Assembly (NCBI GenBank): GCA_964518905.1
Contig: CAZFJL010000009.1
Coordinates: 1-64,000 of the forward strand
Direction: 5' to 3'
Source of the DNA: RDYZ01 sp964518905
GTDB lineage: Bacteria; Cyanobacteriota; Cyanobacteriia; Cyanobacteriales; Geitlerinemataceae
Length of the DNA stretch: 64,000 bases
The notes under the pieces were generated by a model. That model worked only from the letters and a program-made list of their open reading frames with translations, was not told the DNA's origin and searched no databases. Shown here piece by piece: positions 6,645-14,658 of the stretch; position 1 is the first letter of the stretch; every line of letters begins with the position of its first letter. Made by a program: the position numbers and the translations under genes.

Positions 6645-9473
6645 ATGGCCGACGTCACAGCCTCCCAACGTACACTCCTCATCGGTTGGGATGCGGCAGA
6701 TTGGAAAGTTATCACCCCGCTAATCGATGCGGGCAAGATGCCCAACCTGAAGCGCTTTCTCGATGCGGGCGTCATGGGTAACCTCTCCACGCTCTACCCC
6801 GTGTTGTCGCCGATGCTTTGGACGTCGATCGCGACGGGGAAACGTGCCTATAAACATGGTATTTACGGCTTTTCCGAGCCAGACCCGGACACCGGTGGTG
6901 TCCGTCCGATCAGCAATCTCAGCCGCAAAACCAAAGCCATTTGGAACATGCTGAACCAGGAGGGCAAACGCTGCAACGTCATCTCCTGGTGGCCGACGGA
7001 ACCCGTGGAGCCGATCGATGGAGTCATGGTCTCCAATCACTACCAGGCGGCTCCCGAAGGCGAGGTTCGCCAGTGGCCGGTCAAGCCGGGAACGATCACA
7101 CCCGAGCGACTGATCGAACCGCTGGCAAATTTACGCATTGCGCCCTGGCAAATCGAGGGCGGGCAGCTTCAGCAGTTTGTCCCGTTGGCGGCAGAAGTCG
7201 ATCAAACTCAGGATCGTCGTCTGTATATGCTGGCGAAGATCTTAGCGGAGTGTGCCACGGTTCATGCGGCTGCGACGGGCGTGATGCAAAATGAGCCGTG
7301 GGATTTTATGGCGGTGTATTACGACGCGATCGACCATTTCGGTCATGGTTTCATGCGCTACCATCCCCCGCGATCGCCCTGGATTTCCAAACGTGATTTC
7401 GAGCTGTATAGCGGTGTCGTCGAAGCGGCCTATGTGTTTCATGACATGATGCTCGGCACGATGATGGATTTGGTGGGAGACGATACGACGATCGTCCTAG
7501 TATCCGACCACGGTTTCCACCCCGATCGCCTCCGCCCGAAGCACGTCCCGAACGAACCCGCAGGCCCCGCCGAGGAACACCGCCCCTTCGGCATCTTCGC
7601 GATGAAAGGGCCGAATATTGCCCAGGATAAAGTGATCTTTGGGGCGAATTTGCTGGATGTAACACCGACGCTGCTTGCGGCTCTGGGTCTGCCCCTCGGT
7701 CGCGATATGGATGGCAAACCACTACTCGGCGTCTTCGAGACACCGCCAGAGATCACCTGGATTGATAGTTGGGACGATGTGCCGGGGAATAGCGGGATGC
7801 ATCCGCCGGGAATGCGCGTGGATACGGTCGATGCCCATGCCGCGATGCAACAACTGGTCGATTTGGGCTACATCGAAGAACTCGACACCGATCGCGAAAC
7901 CGCCGTCGCCAACACCGCCCGCGAGCTGCGCTACAACCTCGCCCGCGACTATATCGGCGCGGGTCAGCCAGCTAATGCAATCCCGATTTTGCAAGACCTC
8001 TGGGACGAATGGCCAGACGAAAGCCGTTTTGGGATTAAATTATTTAACTGTTTGCTGACGCTCGATCGGGTTGCAGAAGCGCGATCAACCTTTGAGCAAA
8101 TCATCGTTAATAAAGAAAAATATTCCGAGATCGCCCGCGTTGAACTCGAACAGTTCAATGCTGAAATTGAACGCAGTAAGGCCGAAAATCCAGATTTCAA
8201 GCTGGACAAAAGTGGACGCCGTCGCCGCAAAAAACTTCGCGCCCGATCGAAGCTAAACCGCCCGACCCTCGAATATCTACGCGGTTCGCTGCTCCATGCT
8301 GAAGGTCAGAACGACGCAGCGATCGCTGCGTTCAATCAGGCTCGCGGTACACAGCTTCATAACCGTCCGAGTCTGCTCCTGCGCCAAGCCGAGGTACACC
8401 TCTCCCAACGCCAGTGGCTCGAAGCCGAAAGCCTTTACAGCACAGTGCTTCAGCTCGATCCGGTGAATCCCTCTGCTCACGTGGGGTTATGTCAATGTTT
8501 CCTACGACAACAGCGCAATGAAGACGCGATCGAGGCCGGACTCGCCGCCTTAAGCCTGATTGCCGATCATCCCCGCGCTCACTTCTTTACCGGCGTCGCC
8601 CTGATGCGCTGCGAACGCTACGACGAGGCCAAGCTCGCCCTCGAAGCCTCGATCGAACGGAACCCGCTCCAGCCGATCGCCCACCGCTACCTCGCCCAAC
8701 TCTATCGTAAACAGTTCGGCGATCGCGACGCTGCCCAACACCATCGCAAACTAGCAAAACAGGCTCGCCAACAGCTCAAACAAGCGCCAGAGATGAACAC
8801 CCGTGAACCGGCGATCGCAGAGGTCGATCTCAACCTCGCACCACCGATCACGGAACGCAACGGCGCGGTGGATATCCCCCTCGATCGCTGCATTAACATC
8901 GTCTCGGGTCTCCCTCGATCGGGTACATCAATGATGATGCAGATGCTCGCGAAAGGCGGCCTGGAGACCTTCACCGACGGCGTGCGCGAAGCGGATGCCA
9001 ACAACCCGCGCGGCTATTACGAATTCGAGCTGGTGAAAAATCTCGGACGTGACAACAGTTGGATTGATCGCGCCCAAGGTAGCGTCGTCAAAATCGTCGC
9101 GCCGCTGTTGCCAAAACTGCCCCGCGATCGCGCCTATCGCATTGTCTTCATGCAGCGCCCCCTCTGCGAGACGATCGCCTCGCAGCAAAAAATGCTCGAA
9201 CGCAGCGATCGCCAGGGTGGAAAATTAACGCCCGATCGGCTCGCCGCGACGTTTTTACAGCAAGTCGAGACGATCGATACGCTGCTCGCGGACTATCCCC
9301 AGGTCAGCGTGCTCGCCGTGAATTATCACGATGCGCTGCATGATCCGATCGCTACAGCCCAGCGTTTAGCCGACTTTTTCGATGGTCAGCTCGATGTCAG
9401 CGTCGCCACGGAAGCCGTCGATCCGAGCCTACACCGCGAGCGGAATAATGCCAAAAACGTAAGCCTCGTCTGA
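6645..9473 (+). CDS. Phosphodiesterase/alkaline phosphatase superfamily - TPR - sulfotransferase fusion
   Basis: The product is about 942 residues with three parts. Residues 1-400 are a type I phosphodiesterase/nucleotide pyrophosphatase domain of the alkaline phosphatase superfamily. The metal ligands and nucleophile region are visible: LLIGWDAADW, LSPMLWTSIATGK (catalytic Thr), YYDAIDHFGHGF and VSDHGFHPDRL. Residues about 420-705 are helical and contain TPR-like units (AAIAAFNQARGTQL, WLEAESLYSTVLQLDP). From about 745 a sulfotransferase domain carries the PAPS-binding loop SGLPRSGTSMMMQ. No signal peptide or membrane segment is visible, so it is probably cytoplasmic. I chose the ATG at 6645 because the upstream alternative starts inside a terminator stem and adds non-domain sequence. 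The substrate is unknown. The fusion suggests coupled removal and addition of phosphate and sulfate groups on a common target, which is inference. Confidence 0.85.
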   Translation: MADVTASQRTLLIGWDAADWKVITPLIDAGKMPNLKRFLDAGVMGNLSTLYPVLSPMLWTSIATGKRAYKHGIYGFSEPDPDTGGVRPISNLSRKTKAIWNMLNQEGKRCNVISWWPTEPVEPIDGVMVSNHYQAAPEGEVRQWPVKPGTITPERLIEPLANLRIAPWQIEGGQLQQFVPLAAEVDQTQDRRLYMLAKILAECATVHAAATGVMQNEPWDFMAVYYDAIDHFGHGFMRYHPPRSPWISKRDFELYSGVVEAAYVFHDMMLGTMMDLVGDDTTIVLVSDHGFHPDRLRPKHVPNEPAGPAEEHRPFGIFAMKGPNIAQDKVIFGANLLDVTPTLLAALGLPLGRDMDGKPLLGVFETPPEITWIDSWDDVPGNSGMHPPGMRVDTVDAHAAMQQLVDLGYIEELDTDRETAVANTARELRYNLARDYIGAGQPANAIPILQDLWDEWPDESRFGIKLFNCLLTLDRVAEARSTFEQIIVNKEKYSEIARVELEQFNAEIERSKAENPDFKLDKSGRRRRKKLRARSKLNRPTLEYLRGSLLHAEGQNDAAIAAFNQARGTQLHNRPSLLLRQAEVHLSQRQWLEAESLYSTVLQLDPVNPSAHVGLCQCFLRQQRNEDAIEAGLAALSLIADHPRAHFFTGVALMRCERYDEAKLALEASIERNPLQPIAHRYLAQLYRKQFGDRDAAQHHRKLAKQARQQLKQAPEMNTREPAIAEVDLNLAPPITERNGAVDIPLDRCINIVSGLPRSGTSMMMQMLAKGGLETFTDGVREADANNPRGYYEFELVKNLGRDNSWIDRAQGSVVKIVAPLLPKLPRDRAYRIVFMQRPLCETIASQQKMLERSDRQGGKLTPDRLAATFLQQVETIDTLLADYPQVSVLAVNYHDALHDPIATAQRLADFFDGQLDVSVATEAVDPSLHRERNNAKNVSLV

Positions 9474-9562
9474 GTTTGAGGTTTAGTCGTGAAGGCTAGA
9501 TCAAGCAAAATGTAATGCGATCGAAATTAAAGTAAAGACTAAGTTTTATGTCTACTTCTAAG

Positions 9563-9595
9563 AAGAGCCTGTTCCTTGTGAGCAAGCTCTTTTTT
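9563..9595 (+). terminator. Terminator of the phosphodiesterase-sulfotransferase gene
   Basis: AAGAGCCTG (9563-9571) pairs with CAAGCTCTT (9583-9591) with one mismatch, and a run of T follows. It lies 90 bp after the stop at 9473. Confidence 0.65.
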
Positions 9596-9597
9596 CA

Positions 9598-10070
9598 TGA
9601 AAATCGACAGCCCAGATCTTTACAGAGAGAGCATCACAGCAAAATCAAAAACTTCAAATAACAAGAATATTTCGAGTATTTTGAACAAGTCAATTAGGCT
9701 ATTTTCTGAATTATTTTTTCTAATAAAAAGATTTAGAGCCTTTACATACTAAGCTTTCTGACCTTTTTGAGTGAGATTTGCAAAGCTGAAGCTCAAATCA
9801 AAAATCAAAAACTTTTCTCACCAAATGGAGATCCACAAAGAAAATGTAGTCTATGCTACACTCATGACTATGCGTAGAAAAAACAAAGATATTCTCGTGC
9901 TAAATACCTACGAAATCAAAGTTCTGTTGACTCCACACTCAACAATTAGCCATTGATTACATCCCGGTATTCGTCACTCATGGCGGGACAGGCATCGATA
10001 AATTATTTGGGAAATATGGTCTTTCGGTAGCCAAAAAGACTGAGTAAGTTGTGAATTCTAATTGTGATCA
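9598..10070. other. AT-rich gap with a possible coding relic
   Basis: This stretch has very low GC compared with its surroundings. An open frame at about 9931-10047 reads ...LAIDYIPVFVTHGGTGID and then KLFGKYGLSVAKKTE before a stop. The composition looks protein-like, but the frame has no start. A 61-codon frame at 9771-9956 lies in another frame and overlaps its beginning. Together they could be the frameshifted remains of one small gene. I cannot name a family. The rest shows nothing I recognise, although the promoter of the DUF1611 gene must lie here. Confidence 0.3.
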
Positions 10071-11201
10071 ATGAAATCAATGACCAGCAACAAAAAAACA
10101 GCCTTAATTTACTGTGATAAACAATTTGGTTTAGCTGATGGCAAGACAGCAAGCGCTTTAGTCCGACATTCCGATCTGTATACGATCGTCGGAATAATTG
10201 ATAGTTTACTGGTCGGCCATGATGCCGGTGAAGTATTAGGACTAGGAAGCAGTAACATTCCGATATTTCTTGATTTAGATGACGCTCTAGCCCAGCTTAA
10301 AGATATCCCAGACTGCTATATCTACGGAAAAGCTCCCTTAGACGCCTATATCCCGATCGAAGAACGGCTCTTGATCATAGAGGCGATGAAAAATGGGATG
10401 AACATCATTAATGGTCTGCATCAATTTTTCTCGGATGATCAAGAATTTGTCAGCATCGCAAATCGATATAGCGTCAACATTCAAGATATTCGGAAACCCC
10501 CAAGCCTCGAAAACTTAAATGTCTTTACAGGTGGAATTTCCCAGATTGATATTCCCGTGATTGCCATCTTGGGGACGGACTGCGCCTGCGGCAAAATGAC
10601 AACGGCGGTCGAGCTGAATATGGCGCTCAATCATCGTGGTATTCGCTCAATTTTGGTCGCAACGGGTCAGACAAGTTTGATGCAGGGTTCGGTTTATGGT
10701 GTGTCGATCGATGCGCTGATTTCACAATTTGTGATCGGTGAAATCGAGCATTCTGTCATCCAAGCCTTTGAACGCGAACAGCCCGATATCATTCTCGTTG
10801 AAGGCCAAAGTGCGGTGAGTCATCCCGCGTTTATGAGTTCGATCGGCATTTTGAAAGGCAGTATGGCGAACGGGGTTGTGCTGCAACATCCACCCGCACG
10901 GACGGTTCGCTGCGACTTTCCACAATTAGCCATGCCGACCGTGGATAGTGAAATTAATCTGATCGAAGCGATTTCGTCTGCGAAGGTCATCGCGATCGCT
11001 CTCAGTCATGAAAATCTCTCAAGCCCAGAGGTTGATTCAATCATCGATCGCTATGAGCAGCAGTTTAAGTTACCGACAACCGATGTTTTAGAGCATGGCT
11101 GCGAAAAATTGATCGAAGCTTTAATTAAGCACTACCCGAGCTTGAAGAAAGCAGCAAAATTCGAGGAATTATCAAGAATTCCTTTATTAGTCTCTCGATA
11201 G
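10071..11201 (+). CDS. DUF1611 family protein (DgcN-like, possible D-amino-acid N-acyltransferase)
   Basis: This is a 376-residue protein of the DUF1611 family. The N-terminal half is a Rossmann-like domain (TALIYCDKQFGL, YTIVGIID). The C-terminal half is a P-loop-like ATPase domain with ILGTDCACGKMTTAVELN near residue 167, followed by LVATGQTSLMQG and IILVEGQSAVSHPA. Members were long annotated as NAD-dependent epimerases. In marine bacteria DgcN was shown to acetylate D-glutamate for catabolism. The next gene on this strand is a PLP-dependent racemase-like protein, so the pair may act on one amino acid. The intervening 477 bp holds two unrelated repeats, which may weaken operon coupling. 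Composition is AT-richer than flanking genes, suggesting a different history. The family call is firm and the reaction is inferred. Confidence 0.85.
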   Translation: MKSMTSNKKTALIYCDKQFGLADGKTASALVRHSDLYTIVGIIDSLLVGHDAGEVLGLGSSNIPIFLDLDDALAQLKDIPDCYIYGKAPLDAYIPIEERLLIIEAMKNGMNIINGLHQFFSDDQEFVSIANRYSVNIQDIRKPPSLENLNVFTGGISQIDIPVIAILGTDCACGKMTTAVELNMALNHRGIRSILVATGQTSLMQGSVYGVSIDALISQFVIGEIEHSVIQAFEREQPDIILVEGQSAVSHPAFMSSIGILKGSMANGVVLQHPPARTVRCDFPQLAMPTVDSEINLIEAISSAKVIAIALSHENLSSPEVDSIIDRYEQQFKLPTTDVLEHGCEKLIEALIKHYPSLKKAAKFEELSRIPLLVSR

Positions 11202-11207
11202 ATTTTG

Positions 11208-11372
11208 GGGAGCATCCCATTTGTGTCACCCTCACCCTAAATCCCTCTCCCAAGTCGGGAGAGGGACTTTGAATCGGTCTCCCCTTCTCCCTTTTTTGGG
11301 AGAAGCGATGCACTGAGCGTGTCGAAGTGGGGCTGGGGGATGAGGGGCAAGTTGCACAAACGGGATGCTCCC
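11208..11372. repeat. Repeat family C, copy 2 (core inserted)
   Basis: The arms GGGAGCATCCCATTTGTG (11208-11225) and CACAAACGGGATGCTCCC (11355-11372) are inverted repeats with one mismatch. They bracket the body CCCTCACCCTAAATCCCTCT ... GGGGCTGGGGGATGAGGG. As in copy 1, a segment of about 23 bases with GCACTGAGCGTGTCGAAGTG sits between GGGAGAAG and GGGG. Confidence 0.85.
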
Positions 11373-11508
11373 AGATTTTGAAATTTTCAATCTCAAGTTA
11401 AAACTTGAAAATCAAAGTCTAGAAATTTTTAATAGGTCAAGATAGTAGACAGTGACTTCAGACCTTTGATGTTTTGAAAACTTCAAAGATCTCGCTTCTT
11501 ACGCTTTC

Positions 11509-11626
11509 ATACGAAATCCAACTGTGTATAAGCTTAGATCGCCGCTCTGAGCGAAAACCCCACTTCGACTCCGCTCAGTGCTCATAGGCGTTCTTTATTT
11601 TTCTAATGCAGAACCGGATTTCGTAT
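11509..11626. repeat. Repeat family B, copy 1 (118 bp)
   Basis: It begins ATACGAAATCC and ends GGATTTCGTAT. The terminal inverted repeats extend imperfectly for about 16 bases. The centre has the core in reverse (GCACTTCGACTCCGCTCAGTGC). The length is exactly 118 bp, as in the copies at 19201 and 38538. The sequence just inside each end is the complementary pair CAACTGTGTA and TGCAGAACCGG in degenerate form. Confidence 0.88.
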
Positions 11627-11678
11627 CAGATTTGATTCCGAATGGATTAACTTTTGATTGATTGATTCAGTCACTAAA

Positions 11679-12743
11679 ATGAGACATATTCTGCCTCGGA
11701 TAGAGATCTCTTTGTCAAAAATACGAGATAACTCTCGTTTTTTATCAAAGCTCTATGGAGTAAGCGGTATTTCGTTGATGGGAGTCTCAAAAGCTGTTCT
11801 GGGAGAACCCGCGATCGCCAAAGCCATGTGCCAAGGCGGCGTCAGTTTTATTGCCGACTCTCGGCTAGAAAATATTCAGAGAATGCAAAAATCTGGGATT
11901 TCAGCACAGTTTGTTTTATTGCGTACGGCGTTGAGTCAAGCTGAACAAATCGTTAGATTTATCGATATTAGCCTAAACTCTGAACTTGAAACCTTGAAGG
12001 CGCTATCACACTATGCCAAAGCTCAAAAGCAAATCCATAAAGTGATTATTATGGTTGAGCTGGGAGATTTACGTGAAGGTGTATGCCCCTGCGATTTATC
12101 GTCATTTTTCAAAGAAGTATTAACCCTGAGTCACCTTGAAATTATCGGGATGGGCTGTAATTTGGCCTGCTATGGGGGGATAAAACCGGATGCTCAAAAT
12201 ATGCACGAGCTATCTGTTCAAGCCGATCGGCTCGAAAAAGAGTTTTGCATCGATCTCAAAATCATTTCAGGCGGAAACTCGGCCAATTATGATTGGTATA
12301 CCAGCAGTCAAGATACCGATCGCATCAATAATCTTCGTCTGGGTGAATCGATTCTTTTAGGTCGAGAAACGGTTCATCGCGCATCAATTCCCGGCTTGCA
12401 TACGCGAGCCTTTAAACTGTTCGCGGAAGTGATCGAATCGAAGCGGAAACCATCGATGCCGAGAGGAGATATCTGTCAGGATGCGTTCGGCGATGTGCCC
12501 AGTTTTCAAGATCGGGGCGTGCGTCAACGATCGATTGTGGCGTTAGGACGGCAGGATGTTTTGGTTTCGGGATTAAGCTCGCGGCAGGCGGTGAAGATTA
12601 TCGGTGCGAGTAGCGATCATCTGATTTTGGATAGTGGCGATCGCGTCTTACAAATTGGCGAAGAAGTCCAGTTTGATCTCGATTATGGGGCGCTGCTGGC
12701 GGCGATGACTTCACCATTTGTACGCAAAGAGTTTCTCCCGTAA
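11679..12743 (+). CDS. PLP-dependent amino-acid racemase, Orr/alanine racemase-like fold III
   Basis: This protein of about 354 residues belongs to the fold-type III group that includes ornithine racemase and alanine-racemase-like proteins. The N-terminal barrel begins PRIEISLSKIRDNSRFL. The Lys expected to bind PLP is K38 in LMGVSKAVLGEP. VELGDLREGV, GMGCNLACYGG, KIISGGNSANYDW and LRLGESILLGRE are family-type barrel motifs, and the C-terminal domain is beta-rich. The ATG at 11679 starts on the conserved region. A TTG at 11658 is an alternative. The upstream partner is a DUF1611 protein, supporting a D-amino-acid role. The substrate (alanine, ornithine, glutamate or another) cannot be told from sequence. 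The gene is AT-rich relative to neighbours. Confidence 0.83.
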   Translation: MRHILPRIEISLSKIRDNSRFLSKLYGVSGISLMGVSKAVLGEPAIAKAMCQGGVSFIADSRLENIQRMQKSGISAQFVLLRTALSQAEQIVRFIDISLNSELETLKALSHYAKAQKQIHKVIIMVELGDLREGVCPCDLSSFFKEVLTLSHLEIIGMGCNLACYGGIKPDAQNMHELSVQADRLEKEFCIDLKIISGGNSANYDWYTSSQDTDRINNLRLGESILLGRETVHRASIPGLHTRAFKLFAEVIESKRKPSMPRGDICQDAFGDVPSFQDRGVRQRSIVALGRQDVLVSGLSSRQAVKIIGASSDHLILDSGDRVLQIGEEVQFDLDYGALLAAMTSPFVRKEFLP

Positions 12744-12785
12744 TAGCCGCGATTAATGGTTATAACCTAGGGCGATAACTTAGGG

Positions 12786-13859
12786 CTACGATCGCCGCAC
12801 GCTTTGCGGATCGAGCGCATCCCGCAGCGCATCGCCAAGCAGATTAAACGACAGCACCGTCAAGACGATCGCCAGCGCTGGCGGCCAGATTAGCCACGGT
12901 TGAAACACCAAAATTGACGCATTCGTCGCGCTCGAAAGCATATTTCCCCAGGACGGGTCAGGTTCTTGAATCCCGAGACCGATCAAACTCAACACCGACT
13001 CGGCGACGATAAATCCGGGAATCGCCAGGGTCGCCGAAATGATGATGTAGCTGGCGGTTTGGGGCAAGACGTGGCGGACAATGATGTAAAGCGGATTTGC
13101 GCCCATGGCTCGTGCGGCCTGGATAAATTCGCGTTCTTTAATCGATAGCACCTGGCCGCGTACGACCCGCGCTAGTCCAGCCCACTGGATGAACGACACC
13201 AGGGTCACGATCAGCAAAAACCGCTGGGCGCTAGACAGATCCACCGGCAACACCGCCGCCAGTGCCACCAGTAAATAAATCCCCGGAATCGTCATCAGCA
13301 CTTCCGACAAACGCATCGTGATCCCATCTACCCAGCCGCCGAAATAGCCAGAAACACCACCGACAAACATGCCCAAGGGAAACGAAATCGCAATCCCCAC
13401 CAAGCCAACAAACAGGCTGATCTGTCCGCCGTAGAGTAGACGGCTGAACTGGTCGCGGCCTTGTTCGTCTGTGCCGAAGATGTTGAGGCGGGCGGGGGCT
13501 TCGACGCCGAAGAGGTGGTGTTTGGCGGGGATGAAGCCGAGGAGTTTGTAGGGGGAACCGCTGGTGAAGAGGTGGATCGGGGTGGGGGCGGTGGTGTCGA
13601 TCGCCAACAGCCGATCGCCGGTGTCAATATCAGTCGGGCCTTGGGAGACGGGGTAGACGTGGGGGCCGATGAATTGGCCGTCGTGCATCCAGTGGATCGG
13701 CGTCGGTGGCAGTAGTGATCCATCGGGCTGGCTATCGTTGACGGCGTGGTAGGGCGCGACAAACCCCGCCCCGATCGTCATGGCGTAGAACAAGCTGAGG
13801 ATGATCAAGCCGACGCGGGCGAGGGGGTTGCGTATGAGTCGAGTCCACCAAGAGGTCAT
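12786..13859 (-). CDS. ABC transporter inner-membrane permease, OppC/DppC family
   Basis: This 357-residue permease belongs to peptide/nickel-type importers (binding-protein-dependent). The N-terminal membrane helix is ARVGLIILSLFYAMTIGAGF. A periplasmic region with HLFGVEAPARLNIFGTDEQG follows, in line with the family motif where the chain re-enters the membrane (GTDEQGRDQFSRLLYG). The ATPase-contacting loop is AARAMGANPLYIIVRHVLPQ, and it ends NLLGDALRDALDP. The periplasmic insertion with PIHWMHDGQFIGPHVYPVSQ is typical of the longer cyanobacterial and proteobacterial members. No partner permease, ATPase or binding protein is next to it, so the rest of the transporter is encoded elsewhere. 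It lies 66 bp downstream of gcvH on the same strand. Confidence 0.9.
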   Translation of the reverse strand: MTSWWTRLIRNPLARVGLIILSLFYAMTIGAGFVAPYHAVNDSQPDGSLLPPTPIHWMHDGQFIGPHVYPVSQGPTDIDTGDRLLAIDTTAPTPIHLFTSGSPYKLLGFIPAKHHLFGVEAPARLNIFGTDEQGRDQFSRLLYGGQISLFVGLVGIAISFPLGMFVGGVSGYFGGWVDGITMRLSEVLMTIPGIYLLVALAAVLPVDLSSAQRFLLIVTLVSFIQWAGLARVVRGQVLSIKEREFIQAARAMGANPLYIIVRHVLPQTASYIIISATLAIPGFIVAESVLSLIGLGIQEPDPSWGNMLSSATNASILVFQPWLIWPPALAIVLTVLSFNLLGDALRDALDPQSVRRS

Positions 13860-13925
13860 AGGTTTTATGTGTTTGCCGGTTTGTCGGTTTGTCGATTCAC
13901 GATCTATTTTTCGCCGATTTGTTGC

Positions 13926-14318
13926 CTATTCGCCTGCGAGGCGTGCTTTGTACTCGTCAGCGCTCAGGGTGTCCTCGATCGCGGTGGATACATCGTCCAG
14001 CTTGACTTTAATCAGCCAGCCATTGACGTAGGCATCGTCTGAAAGCATCTCCGGTGCTTCGATCGCGGCGTCGTTGCGTTCGACCACCGTACCGGTCACG
14101 GGAGCATACATGTCTTCCACCGCTTTGACGGACTCGATCGAGCCAAAGGTTTCGCCTTTTTCGATGGTGTCATCGACCTCGGGTAGTTCGAGGAACACGA
14201 TATCGCCGAGTTCGTCGATCGCGAAGGCGCTGAGGCCGATCGTGGCGATGTCACCATCGAGGGCGATGTATTCGTGGGAGTCGAGATAGCGGAGGTGTTC
14301 GGGGTAGTCGATGGCCAT
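13926..14318 (-). CDS. gcvH: Glycine cleavage system H protein
   Basis: This is the lipoyl carrier of 130 residues that shuttles the aminomethyl group between the P and T proteins during glycine oxidation, important in photorespiration. The lipoylated Lys is K65 in IESVKAVEDMYAP, and SHEYIALDGDIATIGLSAFA is the conserved N-terminal part. Length is normal. gcvP and gcvT are not in this window, so the operon is split. A family A repeat begins about 110 bp upstream of the start and may lie in or near the promoter region. Confidence 0.97.
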   Translation of the reverse strand: MAIDYPEHLRYLDSHEYIALDGDIATIGLSAFAIDELGDIVFLELPEVDDTIEKGETFGSIESVKAVEDMYAPVTGTVVERNDAAIEAPEMLSDDAYVNGWLIKVKLDDVSTAIEDTLSADEYKARLAGE

Positions 14319-14430
14319 GGTGTCGTTTTGGTTCGGGCGCTGTAGGCGTTGTTAATGATGGCGGTCAGACCATACTGAAGGATGAAATGATCGATCCGAA
14401 TTATGGTGTGAGATTTCGGCGCGATCGCTC

Positions 14431-14548
14431 GTATAGCGTAAGCCGATTGTGTTAAGACACTCTCGTCCAAGCTGAAAACCGCACTTCGACTCCGCTCAGT
14501 GCTCTCAGCTTTTTTTGTACGTCCTAACAAAATCGTTTTTTGCTATAG
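14431..14548. repeat. Repeat family A, copy 3 (118 bp, inverted relative to copies 1-2)
   Basis: It begins GTATAGCG and ends TTTTTTGCTATAG. The internal core GCACTTCGACTCCGCTCAGTGC is flanked by AGCTGAAAACC and TCTCAGCTTTT, giving a central hairpin. It lies between divergent gcvH and the carotenoid oxygenase gene, so both promoters sit on either side of it. Confidence 0.88.
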
Positions 14549-14658
14549 CTCTGGCTTGAATCTCTCCATTAGATGATACTGGACAGCTTCCGCTTCATTC
14601 TGGCTTGATGGATTTGGTGTCAAAATCAAACAGATTGTGCGACCCCAGAGAAATCAAT

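Noticed and set aside
9771..9956. 61-codon forward frame before the DUF1611 gene
   Set aside because: It is AT-rich with no recognised domain or ribosome-binding site. It is kept only as part of a possible relic.
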